Part shown: positions 1 to 9,648 of the stretch, piece after piece
How positions within the stretch are numbered: position 1 is the stretch's first letter
How the letters are laid out: each line of letters opens with the position of its first letter
The notes under the pieces: generated by a model
What the model was told of the DNA's origin: nothing
Databases searched by the model: none
Seen by the model: only the letters and a program-made list of their open reading frames with translations
Source of the DNA: Clostridia bacterium
Lineage (GTDB): Bacteria > Bacillota > Clostridia > Oscillospirales > CAG-272
NCBI GenBank assembly: GCA_017462035.1
Contig: JAFTRY010000014.1
Coordinates: 1-64,000, forward strand
DNA: 64,000 nt
Direction of reading: 5' to 3'
Position numbers and translations under genes: made by a program

Positions 1-142
1 ATTCCTACAAAGTATCCTATAAGTGAATATTCGATTATTTAGCTGTAAAAACAGAAAAGCGGTTGGTTCTTAAGAACCAACCGCTTTTCTGTTTTTACAG
101 CTAAATAATCGAATATTCACTTATAGGATACTTTGTAGGAAT
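1..142. repeat. Perfect 142-bp palindrome at window edge
   Basis: Positions 1-71 are the exact reverse complement of 72-142, with the centre between bases 71 and 72. The right arm includes the last 22 bases (121-142) of the ABC ATPase gene, so the left arm repeats coding sequence in mirror image. The core is an ordinary terminator hairpin, but perfect pairing over 71 bp per arm with no mismatch is far more than a terminator needs. The palindrome is cut by the window start and may continue. It could be a fold-back assembly artefact at a contig end or a real tail-to-tail inverted duplication. Confidence 0.95.
51..92 (-). terminator. Intrinsic terminator after first ABC operon
   Basis: Read on the minus strand, a GC-rich stem (AGCGGTTGGTTC pairing with GAACCAACCGCT, TTAA at the tip) sits just past the ATPase stop codon and runs into T-rich sequence. 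It is the core of the larger palindrome, so it would work in both directions. Confidence 0.75.
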
Positions 143-1041
143 TGACGCAAACGGGGATGCTTGGGATGATCGAAAAATTCCTCAGGGATTCCCTCTTCGG
201 CAATCACACCGTCATTCATAAAGAGCACACGATCCGCAACCTCACGGGCAAATCCCATTTCATGAGTAACTACCACCATAGTCATACCATCCTGTGCCAG
301 TTCCTTCATAAGATCAAGAACTTCCCCTACCATTTCGGGATCCAGTGCCGATGTAGGTTCATCAAATAACATTACCTTAGGATTCATTGCAAGCGCGCGA
401 ATGATTGCCACCCTCTGCTTTTGTCCGCCGGACAGCTTTGAGGGAAACTCATCTCTTTTATCCGATAAACCGATCCGCTCCAAAAGTTGTAACGCTTTTT
501 TCTCTGCCTCTTCTTTTGACATGAGCTTCAGCTGAACCGGTGCTAACATTAAATTTTGAAGAACCGTTAAATTGTTAAACAAGTTAAAATGCTGGAAGAC
601 CATCCCCATCTTCTGACGAGCAAGATTAATATCCACACGGTATTGAGCTTCAATTTTCTTCAATAAACGCGCGTACTCTTTTCCTTCTTTATTTTTCAGC
701 AAATCCTTGGCTCTGATTTCATGAACCAGTTCATCATCAAGAGCTTCTCTTCCATCTCGGCAGTTCTCCTCTACCATTTTTTGATAGGTTTTAGAAGCTT
801 GAATCACATCAGGATGCAAATAGGGGTCGGGAGGAGTGAGTAACTCCCCATCCATCCAAATCTCGCCATAGGTGGGCTCCTCCAAAAGATTCATGCAACG
901 TAAGAGGGTACTTTTTCCGCTTCCGGAGGGTCCGATGATAACTACCTTTTCCCCCTTTTTAATTTCACAGGAGGCACCCGCAAGAACTTTAATTTCGTTC
1001 TTTTTTCCAAAATATTTATAAATGTTTCTAACGCTTATCAC
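121..1041 (-). CDS. Polar amino-acid ABC transporter ATP-binding protein with long insertion
   Basis: This is the energy-coupling subunit of an amino-acid importer of the GlnQ/HisP class, acting at the inner face of the membrane. Walker [10 protein letters not shown] is at about residues 37-45, Q-loop at Q150, signature LSGGQKQR, Walker B VMLFDEPT and the H-loop follow. The family is usually about 240 residues; this one is about 307, because a charged segment (about residues 70-137, rich in K, E, D and R) separates Walker A from the Q-loop. The open frame reaches 1062 with TTG, but a GTG at 1041 lies about 10 bases after AGGAGG and begins [11 protein letters not shown], so I prefer it. It overlaps the permease gene and ends in the window-edge palindrome. 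Substrate not determinable. Confidence 0.9.
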   Translation of the reverse strand: MISVRNIYKYFGKKNEIKVLAGASCEIKKGEKVVIIGPSGSGKSTLLRCMNLLEEPTYGEIWMDGELLTPPDPYLHPDVIQASKTYQKMVEENCRDGREALDDELVHEIRAKDLLKNKEGKEYARLLKKIEAQYRVDINLARQKMGMVFQHFNLFNNLTVLQNLMLAPVQLKLMSKEEAEKKALQLLERIGLSDKRDEFPSKLSGGQKQRVAIIRALAMNPKVMLFDEPTSALDPEMVGEVLDLMKELAQDGMTMVVVTHEMGFAREVADRVLFMNDGVIAEEGIPEEFFDHPKHPRLRQFLQSIL

Positions 1042-1723
1042 TTGCACGCAACCTCCTCTCAATCAGTTTAATGATTCCGGTCACCGCAAGCACCAGAACG
1101 AGGTAAACCAAAGCAAGCATGATATAGGGTACGATATATTCATATGTACTGTTCGCAATATTCTGAAACGCTTTGGTAATATCAACTACCGCGATGAAGC
1201 TGACCACAGAGGTTTCCTTTAACAACGCGATAAACTCGTTACCCAAAGTGGGAATTACATTCTTGATAGCCTGGGGCAAAATGATTTTAATCATGGTTAT
1301 CCGATAATTCAAGCCAAGTGCCCGCCCCGCCTCGGTCTGTCCGATATCGATGGAAAGAATTCCACCTCTAACGATCTCGGACACATATGCCGCGGAATTC
1401 AACCCAAAGGCAAGAATCGCCTCGGTCACGGCAGAAATATCCACGCCAATTGCCGGAAAAATAACAAAATGAATCAACAGTAACTGAACAACCATAGGTG
1501 TTCCTCGAAAAATCGCCACATAAACGTCCACAACACCTGACAGAATTTTAATCAGCCGATTGGTTCTGGGTAAAATCTTACAGGTTGCAAGTATACATCC
1601 CATCACCATGCCTATTAAAAGTCCAAACACCGCTATAAAAGCGGTGTTTTTCAGACCTTCAAGGACCTTTCTATAGCCTTCCAGTTCAATTAACTGTCTA
1701 TAGAAAATTTCAAATGCGTTCAT
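1028..1723 (-). CDS. Polar amino-acid ABC transporter permease
   Basis: A 231-residue membrane protein of the HisM/GlnP permease family, with about five hydrophobic helices and the cytoplasmic EAA-type loop around [20 protein letters not shown] that docks on the ATPase. It forms the transmembrane channel of the importer. Its ATG overlaps the stop of the binding-protein gene by one base (TAATG), so translation is probably coupled, and its 3' end overlaps the ATPase gene. Family assignment is firm; the transported amino acid cannot be read from the sequence. Confidence 0.92.
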   Translation of the reverse strand: MNAFEIFYRQLIELEGYRKVLEGLKNTAFIAVFGLLIGMVMGCILATCKILPRTNRLIKILSGVVDVYVAIFRGTPMVVQLLLIHFVIFPAIGVDISAVTEAILAFGLNSAAYVSEIVRGGILSIDIGQTEAGRALGLNYRITMIKIILPQAIKNVIPTLGNEFIALLKETSVVSFIAVVDITKAFQNIANSTYEYIVPYIMLALVYLVLVLAVTGIIKLIERRLRASDKR

Positions 1724-2592
1724 TAGTCTTTGTTCGTGCTTTCAGCAATCATGATTGCGGGCTGTTTATCCAGAATGACAGCGTCTATCTTCTCGTTGGC
1801 AAGATCCAGAACTGCCAACGCGCCGGTAGTGTATCCGCTGGTGGTCAGATTCTTAAAGCCATCGTATCCAAAGCCTTCATCACCTGCGGAAAACATATAG
1901 CCGGTGGTACCGTTCTGAGTTCCAACATTGAATTCCTTGTTCTGCTCAGAAAGCTTTGCGAGAATGTCATCCGCACTCTTACACTCGGCAAATACCTTGT
2001 CATCTTCACGGACGATCAGAACCTGAGCGGACTCATAGTACTCCGTGGTAAAATCAATGGTCTTTAATCTTTCCTCATTTACAGTCATACCTGCCATACC
2101 GATATCAGAATCGCCGTTCTTTACAGAGGTAATCACAGAGTCAAACTCCATATCATAGATGTAAAGAGTCTTTCCAAGCTTTTCAGCCAAGAGGGACGCA
2201 ATCTTCATATCTACACCGGTCAGCTTGTTACCCTCATAGTACTCAAAGGGCGGGAAATACGCATTGGTTGCCACAATCAGGTAGTTTGCTCTGTCAGCAC
2301 CGGTAGGAACAGTTGCCACAGGATTCTCATACACAAAGGTAGCGCTTCCATCAAAGAAAGAGTTGATGATTTTATCCAACTCACCATTCTCCTTCAGATC
2401 AGCCAGGAGTTCGTTAGCGGCATCTTTCAACGTGGTGTTTTCCTTCGCAACCGCAAAAGCATACTTTTCAGCGGTCAGCTCGTACTCTTTGTAAACCATA
2501 ACCTTGCTCTGCTTTGCGCCGCAAGAAGCCAAAGAGGTGGCAACGCACATCAACATCACGGTTGCCAAGACGATAGCAAAAAGCTTTTTCAT
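1723..2592 (-). CDS. Lipoprotein amino-acid-binding protein (SBP family 3), circularly permuted
   Basis: A 289-residue solute-binding lipoprotein with a signal peptide and lipobox LASC (Cys24), the capture subunit of the importer. The order of segments is unusual. Residues about 31-82 (YKEYELTAEKYAFAVAKENT up to INSFFDG) match the C-terminal end of ordinary family-3 binding proteins. The canonical N-terminal strand, LIVATNAYFPPFEYYEGNKL, begins only at about residue 105. The protein then stops at about DKQPAIMIAESTNKD, where ordinary members would continue with the segment now found at the front. This is seen directly by comparison with the canonical binding protein at 11573-12361. It is first in its operon, with a good ribosome site (GGAGG) and a consensus promoter just upstream. 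Confidence 0.9.
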   Translation of the reverse strand: MKKLFAIVLATVMLMCVATSLASCGAKQSKVMVYKEYELTAEKYAFAVAKENTTLKDAANELLADLKENGELDKIINSFFDGSATFVYENPVATVPTGADRANYLIVATNAYFPPFEYYEGNKLTGVDMKIASLLAEKLGKTLYIYDMEFDSVITSVKNGDSDIGMAGMTVNEERLKTIDFTTEYYESAQVLIVREDDKVFAECKSADDILAKLSEQNKEFNVGTQNGTTGYMFSAGDEGFGYDGFKNLTTSGYTTGALAVLDLANEKIDAVILDKQPAIMIAESTNKD

Positions 2593-2629
2593 TGTTTTAT
2601 TCCTCCATTGATAAAAATTTTACACAGAT

Positions 2630-2658
2630 ATTATATCGCATCTAATTCCTAATGTCAA
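2630..2658 (-). promoter_or_regulatory. Consensus sigma-A promoter for the permuted-SBP ABC operon
   Basis: On the minus strand TTGACA (2653-2658) and TATAAT (2630-2635) are separated by exactly 17 bases. The start codon of the binding protein is about 38 bases downstream. Confidence 0.85.
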
Positions 2659-2717
2659 GGCTTTTTGAATTTTTATTAGTCATAAAAACCCAACTTGTTC
2701 ATCTTTATTTATAGTAA

Positions 2718-5549
2718 TCAAAATTTATGCATAATCTTATACAAATATTCACCTGTATATGACCCCTTGCTCTGCGCGACTTCCTCGGGGGTTCCCAGTG
2801 CCACTACCCTTCCGCCCTGGTCTCCGCCTTCGGGTCCCAGATCAATGATATAATCCGCTGTCTTGATTACGTCCAAATTATGCTCAATTACAAGCAAAGA
2901 GTTACCCGCATTGCACAACCGTTGTAATACATCGATCAGCTTCGCCACATCGTCACTGTGTAAGCCTGTGGTGGGCTCATCCAAAATATACATGGTTTTA
3001 CCGGTTCCTCGTTTAGAAAGCTCCGTTGCCAATTTGACTCTTTGCGCTTCTCCTCCCGACATGGTCGTAGATGACTGTCCAATTTTAATATATCCAAGTC
3101 CTACATCAAACAAGGTCTGTAACCGATTCTTGATCTTCGGAATACCGTCAAAGAAGAATAACGCCTCCTCCACCGTCATATCCAAAACATCGGAAATACT
3201 CTTTCCCTTATATCTTACCTCTAAGGTATCCCGATTGTACCGCTTACCATGACAAACATCACAAGTGACGTATACATCGGGAAGAAAATGCATTTCGATT
3301 TTCTTTAAACCGTCGCCTTCACAAGCCTCGCAACGTCCACCCCGAATATTAAAAGAAAAGCGTCCCGATTTATAGCCCTTTGCTTTAGCTTCTGCCGTAC
3401 TGGCAAATAAATCCCGTATATCTGTAAAGAGCCCCGTATAGGTCGCAGGATTGGAACGGGGCGTTCTGCCAATAGGACTTTGATCGATACTGATTACCTT
3501 ATCCAAATATTCAATTCCCAAAATATCCTTATAGTTTCCATGAGACCGAATAGCGCCGTTCAATTCTCTTTCTAACGTCGGATTGATAATTCCATTCACC
3601 AAAGAAGACTTACCGGATCCTGACACACCGGTAACACACACAAAGCATCCTAACGGAATCTCCACATCTATATTCTTTAAGTTATGCTCATAGGCTCCCT
3701 TTATCTGTAAAAAGTATCCATTCCCTTTCCTTCGGTGATCAGGGATTGCAATTTGTTTCTTGCCGGACAAATAGGCACCGGTTATGGAGTTCGGATTCTC
3801 CATTACCTCTTGTGGAGTTCCGGCAGCAACGATCTCGCCTCCGTGAATTCCCGCACCAGGACCAATATCCACAAGATAATCCGACTCTATCATGGTTTCC
3901 TCATCGTGCTCCACCACAATAACCGTATTTCCTAAATCACGAAGCTTTTTAAGCGTACCAATCAATTTGGTATTATCCCTCTGATGCAAACCAATACTTG
4001 GCTCATCCAAGATATATAGTACACCAACCAAAGCAGACCCAATCTGTGTCGCTAAACGAATCCGCTGGGCTTCACCGCCAGACAGAGAGCCTGCCTTACG
4101 CGCCAAGGTCAAATATTCCAAGCCTACGCTCACCAGAAAACCGAGTCGACTTTTGATCTCCTTGATAATCTCGGCAGAAATTACCTTCTCCATTCCGTCC
4201 GGTTCAAATCGGGTAATAAAATCCAGACTTTTTGCTACTGACATCTGACAAAAATCGTCGATATTGATGCCGCCGACAGTAACTGCCAAATAATTGGGAG
4301 ATAACCGTTTTCCGTAACAAACAGGACAGGGTGCTTCCTCGATGAACTGCTCGTAGTAATCGTCATTACCAGATTGTGCCGCCCTTGACTCAATCATTCG
4401 AATTACTCCGTCAAAGTGAGTTTTTTGTCGGTGAGCTTCTCCGCCAAACCATCGCTCGATATCATACAATTCCTCCCCGGAGCCATACAGCAATGTTTGA
4501 TACGCTTCCTTTGTGAATTGAGAAATGGGAGTATCCACGTCAAAACCAAATCTTTGACCTACCGCTAAAAAAAGAGGCCCGTTCCAACTCTGCTCCTCCA
4601 TAGTTTTGAAGCCATTCACTTGGATCGCACCTTGACGAAGGCTCAATCGGGGATCGGGAATCAAACGGTCTACCGCGATCCGTCTCATCTCGCCAAGTCC
4701 CGCGCAATGGGGGCAGGCACCTGCCGGATTGTTGAAAGAAAACATATGGGGCTCCAACTCACCGAAGGAAATGTTATGCTCTTCGCAAGCATAGCTCAGG
4801 GAAAACTCCAGTTCCTTTGACTCACCGTCTCTGGGAACAGTGACAATCATTAAATGTCCGTCCGCCAAGCGAAGGGCGTTTTCTACCGAATCTGACAATC
4901 GAGGGCGGAGATCCTCCCGCATCACCAAGCGATCAACCACTACCTCAACGGTATGCTTTTTATTTTTATCCAGATGTATTTCCTCGGAAATATCGTACAA
5001 GCTTCCATCTACCCGTACCCGAACGTATCCGCTCTTTTTCGCCGAGGAAAAGACTTTTTCATGCATTCCCTTTTGCGAACGAACCACAGGAGCCAATACC
5101 ATAAAACGCTCCCCCTCAGGGAATTCCATAATCTTGTCAATGATGGTATCCGTGGATTGCCTCCGGATCTCTTTTCCGCAAATCGGACAATGTGGAATTC
5201 CGATCCGAGCGTACAGCAGACGCAAATAATCGTAGATTTCGGTTACCGTTCCTACCGTTGATCTTGGATTTTTGGATGTAGTCTTTTGATCAATAGCAAT
5301 CGCGGGAGAGAGACCTTCGATCAGATCCACCTCCGGCTTATCCATCTGCCCCAAGAATTGTCTTGCGTAGGAGGACAGAGATTCCACAAACCTTCTGTGT
5401 CCTTCGGCATAAATCGTATCAAATGCCAGGGAGGATTTTCCGGAACCGGACAGTCCGGTTAAAATCACCAACTTATCCCGTGGAATTTCAAGATTGACGT
5501 TTTTTAAATTATTCACACGCGCACCGCGTATTACAATTGATTTCGGCAT
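2718..5549 (-). CDS. Excinuclease ABC subunit A
   Basis: UvrA, the damage-sensing ATPase of nucleotide excision repair, about 943 residues. It has two ABC modules, with Walker A motifs GLSGSGKSS and GVSGSGKSS and signatures [12 protein letters not shown] and [12 protein letters not shown]. Cysteine pairs of the zinc modules are visible ([35 protein letters not shown]). I start at the ATG at 5549, giving [17 protein letters not shown], the usual UvrA N-terminus; the open frame extends 12 codons further into uvrB without a ribosome site. The stop of uvrB lies one base upstream, so uvrB and uvrA are coupled. No clear terminator follows. Confidence 0.97.
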   Translation of the reverse strand: MPKSIVIRGARVNNLKNVNLEIPRDKLVILTGLSGSGKSSLAFDTIYAEGHRRFVESLSSYARQFLGQMDKPEVDLIEGLSPAIAIDQKTTSKNPRSTVGTVTEIYDYLRLLYARIGIPHCPICGKEIRRQSTDTIIDKIMEFPEGERFMVLAPVVRSQKGMHEKVFSSAKKSGYVRVRVDGSLYDISEEIHLDKNKKHTVEVVVDRLVMREDLRPRLSDSVENALRLADGHLMIVTVPRDGESKELEFSLSYACEEHNISFGELEPHMFSFNNPAGACPHCAGLGEMRRIAVDRLIPDPRLSLRQGAIQVNGFKTMEEQSWNGPLFLAVGQRFGFDVDTPISQFTKEAYQTLLYGSGEELYDIERWFGGEAHRQKTHFDGVIRMIESRAAQSGNDDYYEQFIEEAPCPVCYGKRLSPNYLAVTVGGINIDDFCQMSVAKSLDFITRFEPDGMEKVISAEIIKEIKSRLGFLVSVGLEYLTLARKAGSLSGGEAQRIRLATQIGSALVGVLYILDEPSIGLHQRDNTKLIGTLKKLRDLGNTVIVVEHDEETMIESDYLVDIGPGAGIHGGEIVAAGTPQEVMENPNSITGAYLSGKKQIAIPDHRRKGNGYFLQIKGAYEHNLKNIDVEIPLGCFVCVTGVSGSGKSSLVNGIINPTLERELNGAIRSHGNYKDILGIEYLDKVISIDQSPIGRTPRSNPATYTGLFTDIRDLFASTAEAKAKGYKSGRFSFNIRGGRCEACEGDGLKKIEMHFLPDVYVTCDVCHGKRYNRDTLEVRYKGKSISDVLDMTVEEALFFFDGIPKIKNRLQTLFDVGLGYIKIGQSSTTMSGGEAQRVKLATELSKRGTGKTMYILDEPTTGLHSDDVAKLIDVLQRLCNAGNSLLVIEHNLDVIKTADYIIDLGPEGGDQGGRVVALGTPEEVAQSKGSYTGEYLYKIMHKF

Positions 5550-5550
5550 A

Positions 5551-7527
5551 TTAGTTTCCTTTTCGTAATTCTGCAATTTTATCACGAATATAGGCAGCCT
5601 GTTCGAACTCCAGATTTTTTGCTGCCAGCTTCATTTGCTTTGTCATTTCTTCAATCATACGCTCACGTTCCTTACCCGACAAATTTCTCGTTTTTTCTTT
5701 GGGTACTTTTCGGTCAGCATGATCTGCCGATTTTCCGATCTCGATCAGATCTCGGACATCCTTGATGATAGTCTGAGGCACGATACCGTTTTCCTCATTG
5801 TATTGCATCTGGATCGCGCGACGGCGCTTGGTTTCAGAAATAGCACCTTCCATAGAACCAGTGATGGTATCAGCGTACATAATCACCTTGCCATTTGCAT
5901 TTCTCGCGGCTCGTCCAATCGTCTGAATCAGACTTCGCTCGGCTCGCAAAAAGCCCTCCTTGTCAGCATCCAAAATTGCCACCAAAGAAACCTCGGGAAT
6001 ATCCAATCCTTCTCTGAGCAAATTGATTCCAACCAAGACATCAAATTCACCCAAACGCAGGTTTCGAATGATTTCCATCCGCTCCATGGTATCAATATTG
6101 TAGTGGATGTATTTCACGCGAATTCCGTCTCCCTGTAAATACTCGGTCAAATCCTCAGCCATTTTTCGTGTAAGAGTGGTCACAAGAACCCGCTCCTTTT
6201 TTTCTGATCGCGAACGAATCTCGCCCATCAGATCATCTACCTGCCCTTCAATGGGTCTAACCTCTACCTCAGGATCCAACAAACCGGTAGGTCGAATAAT
6301 TTGCTCCACCGTATTCTCACTCAAAGCCTGCTCGTAGTCACCCGGAGTAGCACTTACGTAAACCGCTTGGTGAACTCTTTCTTCAAATTCGTCAAAAAAC
6401 AGAGGGCGATTATCGTAGGCGGAAGGCAAACGAAATCCATATTCCACCAAGTTTTTCTTTCGAGCGGAATCCCCCCCGCTCATGCCACGGACTTGGGGCA
6501 GCGTCACGTGAGACTCGTCCACTAAGAGTAAATAATCCTCCGGAAGATAGTCCAGGAGAGTATAGGGAGTTGAACCCGCCGGACGTCCCGATAAAACACG
6601 TGAATAATTTTCCACACCCGAACAAAATCCAACCTCGCGCAACATTTCCATGTCATATTTTACCCGTTCCTCAATTCTTTGCGCCTCGATTAGCTTGCCT
6701 TGTGAGCGGAAGAACTCCACCCGTTCTATCATTTCCGACATAATTTCCTGTATGGCTTTTTCTTTTTTATCATCGGATACCGCATAATGTGTCGCGGGAT
6801 AAATAGCAACATAGTTCAAGATCTTGAGCACTTCCCCCGTGACAATATTGATCTCAGAGATTCGATCAATCTCATCCCCGAAGAACTCTACGCGCCAGGC
6901 TCGATCTCGCATATTGGCGGGAACGATATCTACCGTATCCCCCTGAACCCGGAATTTATCCCGCTCCAAGGATAGGTCGTTTCGATCATAGTTAATTGCC
7001 ACCAACCGTCGGATCAGTTCATTTCGATCCATCGCCATGCCGGGACGAAGTGCCAAAACCAGTTTCTGGTACTCCAAGGGATCTCCCAAAGAATAGATAC
7101 AGGAAACGCTCGCCACGATAATCACGTCTCTTCGTTCAAACAGTGCTGACGTAGCACTATGGCGAAGCATATCGATCTCATCGTTGATCATGGCATCCTT
7201 CTCAATGTACATATCTTTCCCTGGTATATACGCCTCAGGCTGATAATAGTCATAATAGGATACGAAGAATTCTACCGCATTCTCAGGAAAAAATTCCCGA
7301 AACTCGGAACAAAGCTGTGCAGCTAAGGTTTTATTATGCGCCAAAACCAAAGTCGGTTTGTTGACATTCGCAATTAGGTTCGCCATGGTAAAGGTTTTTC
7401 CCGAACCGGTCCCCCCCAGGAGAACCTGTTTTGTCAATCCCTGCTTTACCCCCTCGGTCAGCTTCTCAATTGCCTGTGGCTGATCCCCCGTAGGCTGATA
7501 ATTTGAGTGTAATACAAAACGATCCAT
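5551..7527 (-). CDS. Excinuclease ABC subunit B
   Basis: UvrB, the helicase-like subunit that verifies damage and loads UvrC, about 658 residues. Walker A is [13 protein letters not shown], the DEAD-like box is DESH, the beta-hairpin region and helicase motifs (QTIGRAARN) are present, and a C-terminal UVR coiled-coil domain ([18 protein letters not shown]) completes it. The ATG at 7527 is preceded by GAGGTG at 7-base spacing and gives the usual [17 protein letters not shown] start; the frame is open five codons further. It lies between dxs (33 bases upstream of the open frame) and uvrA. Confidence 0.97.
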   Translation of the reverse strand: MDRFVLHSNYQPTGDQPQAIEKLTEGVKQGLTKQVLLGGTGSGKTFTMANLIANVNKPTLVLAHNKTLAAQLCSEFREFFPENAVEFFVSYYDYYQPEAYIPGKDMYIEKDAMINDEIDMLRHSATSALFERRDVIIVASVSCIYSLGDPLEYQKLVLALRPGMAMDRNELIRRLVAINYDRNDLSLERDKFRVQGDTVDIVPANMRDRAWRVEFFGDEIDRISEINIVTGEVLKILNYVAIYPATHYAVSDDKKEKAIQEIMSEMIERVEFFRSQGKLIEAQRIEERVKYDMEMLREVGFCSGVENYSRVLSGRPAGSTPYTLLDYLPEDYLLLVDESHVTLPQVRGMSGGDSARKKNLVEYGFRLPSAYDNRPLFFDEFEERVHQAVYVSATPGDYEQALSENTVEQIIRPTGLLDPEVEVRPIEGQVDDLMGEIRSRSEKKERVLVTTLTRKMAEDLTEYLQGDGIRVKYIHYNIDTMERMEIIRNLRLGEFDVLVGINLLREGLDIPEVSLVAILDADKEGFLRAERSLIQTIGRAARNANGKVIMYADTITGSMEGAISETKRRRAIQMQYNEENGIVPQTIIKDVRDLIEIGKSADHADRKVPKEKTRNLSGKERERMIEEMTKQMKLAAKNLEFEQAAYIRDKIAELRKGN

Positions 7528-7575
7528 AAAATAACACCTCAATCCTTCATCAGCAATTCATCCGCGCATGTTTTT

Positions 7576-9480
7576 TCAAACAAACTCTTCTTCAAGCTCT
7601 CGCACAGCATCCATGATATGCCGAACGCTAACGCCAGCGGCATCATAAATACTTTGTCCGTTCATTCGATGTGCCACAAAGGAATCCTCCGTCGCGAGAA
7701 TTTTAAAACGGCGCAACCCACAAAACCGAGCCATGTAATCTGAAAGATTCATTCCCATACCACCGCTTCGAATTTCCTCTTCCAGAAAAATCACTCCGTG
7801 GGCACTGAGAGGCAATATATTGGCAACCTGTTGAGCACATTCTTTATACGGCTTAATTCGCTCCAACAAAACAATTCCAACCGATATTCCCTCTTCCTTT
7901 AACCGATCAGCCGCTCGAAGTGCTTCTTCCACAATTCTTCCATGAGTAACGATTACGCAAGATGGACTATCACTCTCTCGGTAATTGCAAACGACTCCCG
8001 GTTTTCCAGCAATCCCATTTGGGTAAAACGCATTCACTACTGCCTGAGATTCGCTCCCGTTGGGATATCGAATCGCACATGGCTTTCCTGAATCATATGC
8101 GTCCCGTAAAGCCATCGTCAAGGCGTTCAATGTAATGGGGGTATAAATACTCACATTAGGAATCTGAGACAGAAAAGCAACGTCAAAAATACCGTGATGG
8201 GTAGCACCGTCTCCGCCATTCAAACCGGCTCGATCCACGCAAACAATACAGGGTAAATTCTGCAAAGCAATATCGTGAACGATATTATCGTAACCACGCT
8301 GAAGAAAGGTAGAGTAAATTGCCGTGAAAGGACGCATGCCGTTGGCGGACAAGCCCGCGGCAAAGGTCAGCGCATGTTCCTCGGCAATCCCTACATCAAA
8401 AAAGCGGTCTGGATATTTCTCCTTAAATTCGCACAACCCTGTTCCGTCGCACATAGCTGCTGTGATAGCTGTGATGCATTGATCTTTCGCGGCAAGTTGA
8501 CAAATGATACTGCCCATGTACTGAGAAAAAGTCTGCTCTTTATTTTTTTGAGCCCATTTGGGCACCATTCCGTGATAGACATCGGGAGCCAACTCCGCCG
8601 GAGCATATCCCTTACCCTTTTTTGTTTTCAAATGAAGCACTACACTTTCGTCCATTTTTTTGGCTTCGCGTAATAGGTTTTCCACCGCCTCATAATCATT
8701 TCCATCAATAGGTCCTAAATAGGTCAATCCCATGCTTTCAAAATAATTGGATCCGTAGAGAACATTTTTGATGGATTTTTTTACACCTCGAACTACGTAA
8801 AACAGCCGTTTACCCACCCAAGGAATTCTTTTTAGAAAGACACCGGTTGCTTTCTTAGTTTTAAAGTACCCCGACTTCGTACGCAGTTTGGCGAGGTTTG
8901 TGGCAAACCGTCCGATATTTTTGGAAATAGACATTTCGTTCTCATTCATAATAATGATTAGCTTCAGATCCTTTTGGCAATTATTCAATGCCTCGTGAAT
9001 CATACCTCCGGTATAAGCACCATCACCGACCACCGCCACGGTATAGGAATCTGATCCTTGTAAGCGGTCAGAAATCGCAAAACCAAGAGCGGCGGACAAG
9101 GAAGTAGAACTGTGCCCTGTCCCAAAACAGTCATATTCACTTTCCGAACGGTTGGGAAAACCGCTGAGTCCTCCTGCTTGTCGGATAGTTTCCATGCGGT
9201 CATAGCGACCCGTGAGCATTTTATGCACATAACTCTGATGCCCAACATCAAAAATGATATGATCCTTGGGACAATCAAACACTCGATGTAGAGCCAAGGT
9301 CAATTCAACGACCCCCAAATTGGATGCCAAATGTCCTCCGGTACCCGAAACAATCCGAACCAATTCCTGGCGAATCTCCTCGGCGACCCGAGGCATCTCC
9401 TCTCCAGAAAGCTCCTTAAGATCCTTGGGGGAATGTATATTACTCAGATAATGATAGGAATGAGATTCCATTGTATTCAT
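7576..9480 (-). CDS. 1-deoxy-D-xylulose-5-phosphate synthase
   Basis: DXS condenses pyruvate and glyceraldehyde 3-phosphate using thiamine diphosphate, the first step of the MEP isoprenoid pathway. The 634-residue length is typical. Visible motifs are FDVGHQSYVHKMLTGR, GTGHSSTSLSAALG, the ThDP site GDGAYTGGMIHEALNN with NENEMSIS, and the transketolase motif AEEHALTFAAGLS. A ribosome site (AAAGGTG) precedes ATG 9480. It is followed closely by uvrB, so dxs-uvrB-uvrA is probably one transcript. Confidence 0.96.
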   Translation of the reverse strand: MNTMESHSYHYLSNIHSPKDLKELSGEEMPRVAEEIRQELVRIVSGTGGHLASNLGVVELTLALHRVFDCPKDHIIFDVGHQSYVHKMLTGRYDRMETIRQAGGLSGFPNRSESEYDCFGTGHSSTSLSAALGFAISDRLQGSDSYTVAVVGDGAYTGGMIHEALNNCQKDLKLIIIMNENEMSISKNIGRFATNLAKLRTKSGYFKTKKATGVFLKRIPWVGKRLFYVVRGVKKSIKNVLYGSNYFESMGLTYLGPIDGNDYEAVENLLREAKKMDESVVLHLKTKKGKGYAPAELAPDVYHGMVPKWAQKNKEQTFSQYMGSIICQLAAKDQCITAITAAMCDGTGLCEFKEKYPDRFFDVGIAEEHALTFAAGLSANGMRPFTAIYSTFLQRGYDNIVHDIALQNLPCIVCVDRAGLNGGDGATHHGIFDVAFLSQIPNVSIYTPITLNALTMALRDAYDSGKPCAIRYPNGSESQAVVNAFYPNGIAGKPGVVCNYRESDSPSCVIVTHGRIVEEALRAADRLKEEGISVGIVLLERIKPYKECAQQVANILPLSAHGVIFLEEEIRSGGMGMNLSDYMARFCGLRRFKILATEDSFVAHRMNGQSIYDAAGVSVRHIMDAVRELEEEFV

Positions 9481-9531
9481 TCGTCACACCTTTCCAAACG
9501 TATGTTCCGATAATAGTTTCACATCTTTTTT

Positions 9532-9540
9532 ATTATACCA
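9532..9540 (-). promoter_or_regulatory. Extended -10 promoter upstream of dxs
   Basis: Minus strand TGGTATAAT, about 50 bases before the dxs start codon. No good -35 hexamer lies 17 bases upstream, but the TGn extension can compensate. Confidence 0.5.
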
Positions 9541-9600
9541 CAAAATGAAAGGAAAAGGAATAGATTTTTTATAATCCAACAAGATTTCTTTGTTCATTTC

Positions 9601-9636
9601 AAAAAAAAACGGTCTGCTGCCTTAGCAACAGACCGT
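9601..9636 (-). terminator. Intrinsic terminator of pgm
   Basis: Minus strand: a 12-bp stem (ACGGTCTGTTGC with GCAGCAGACCGT, one wobble), loop TAAG, followed by nine T. It lies 13 bases past the pgm stop codon. Confidence 0.93.
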
Positions 9637-9648
9637 AGATCTTTTCCG

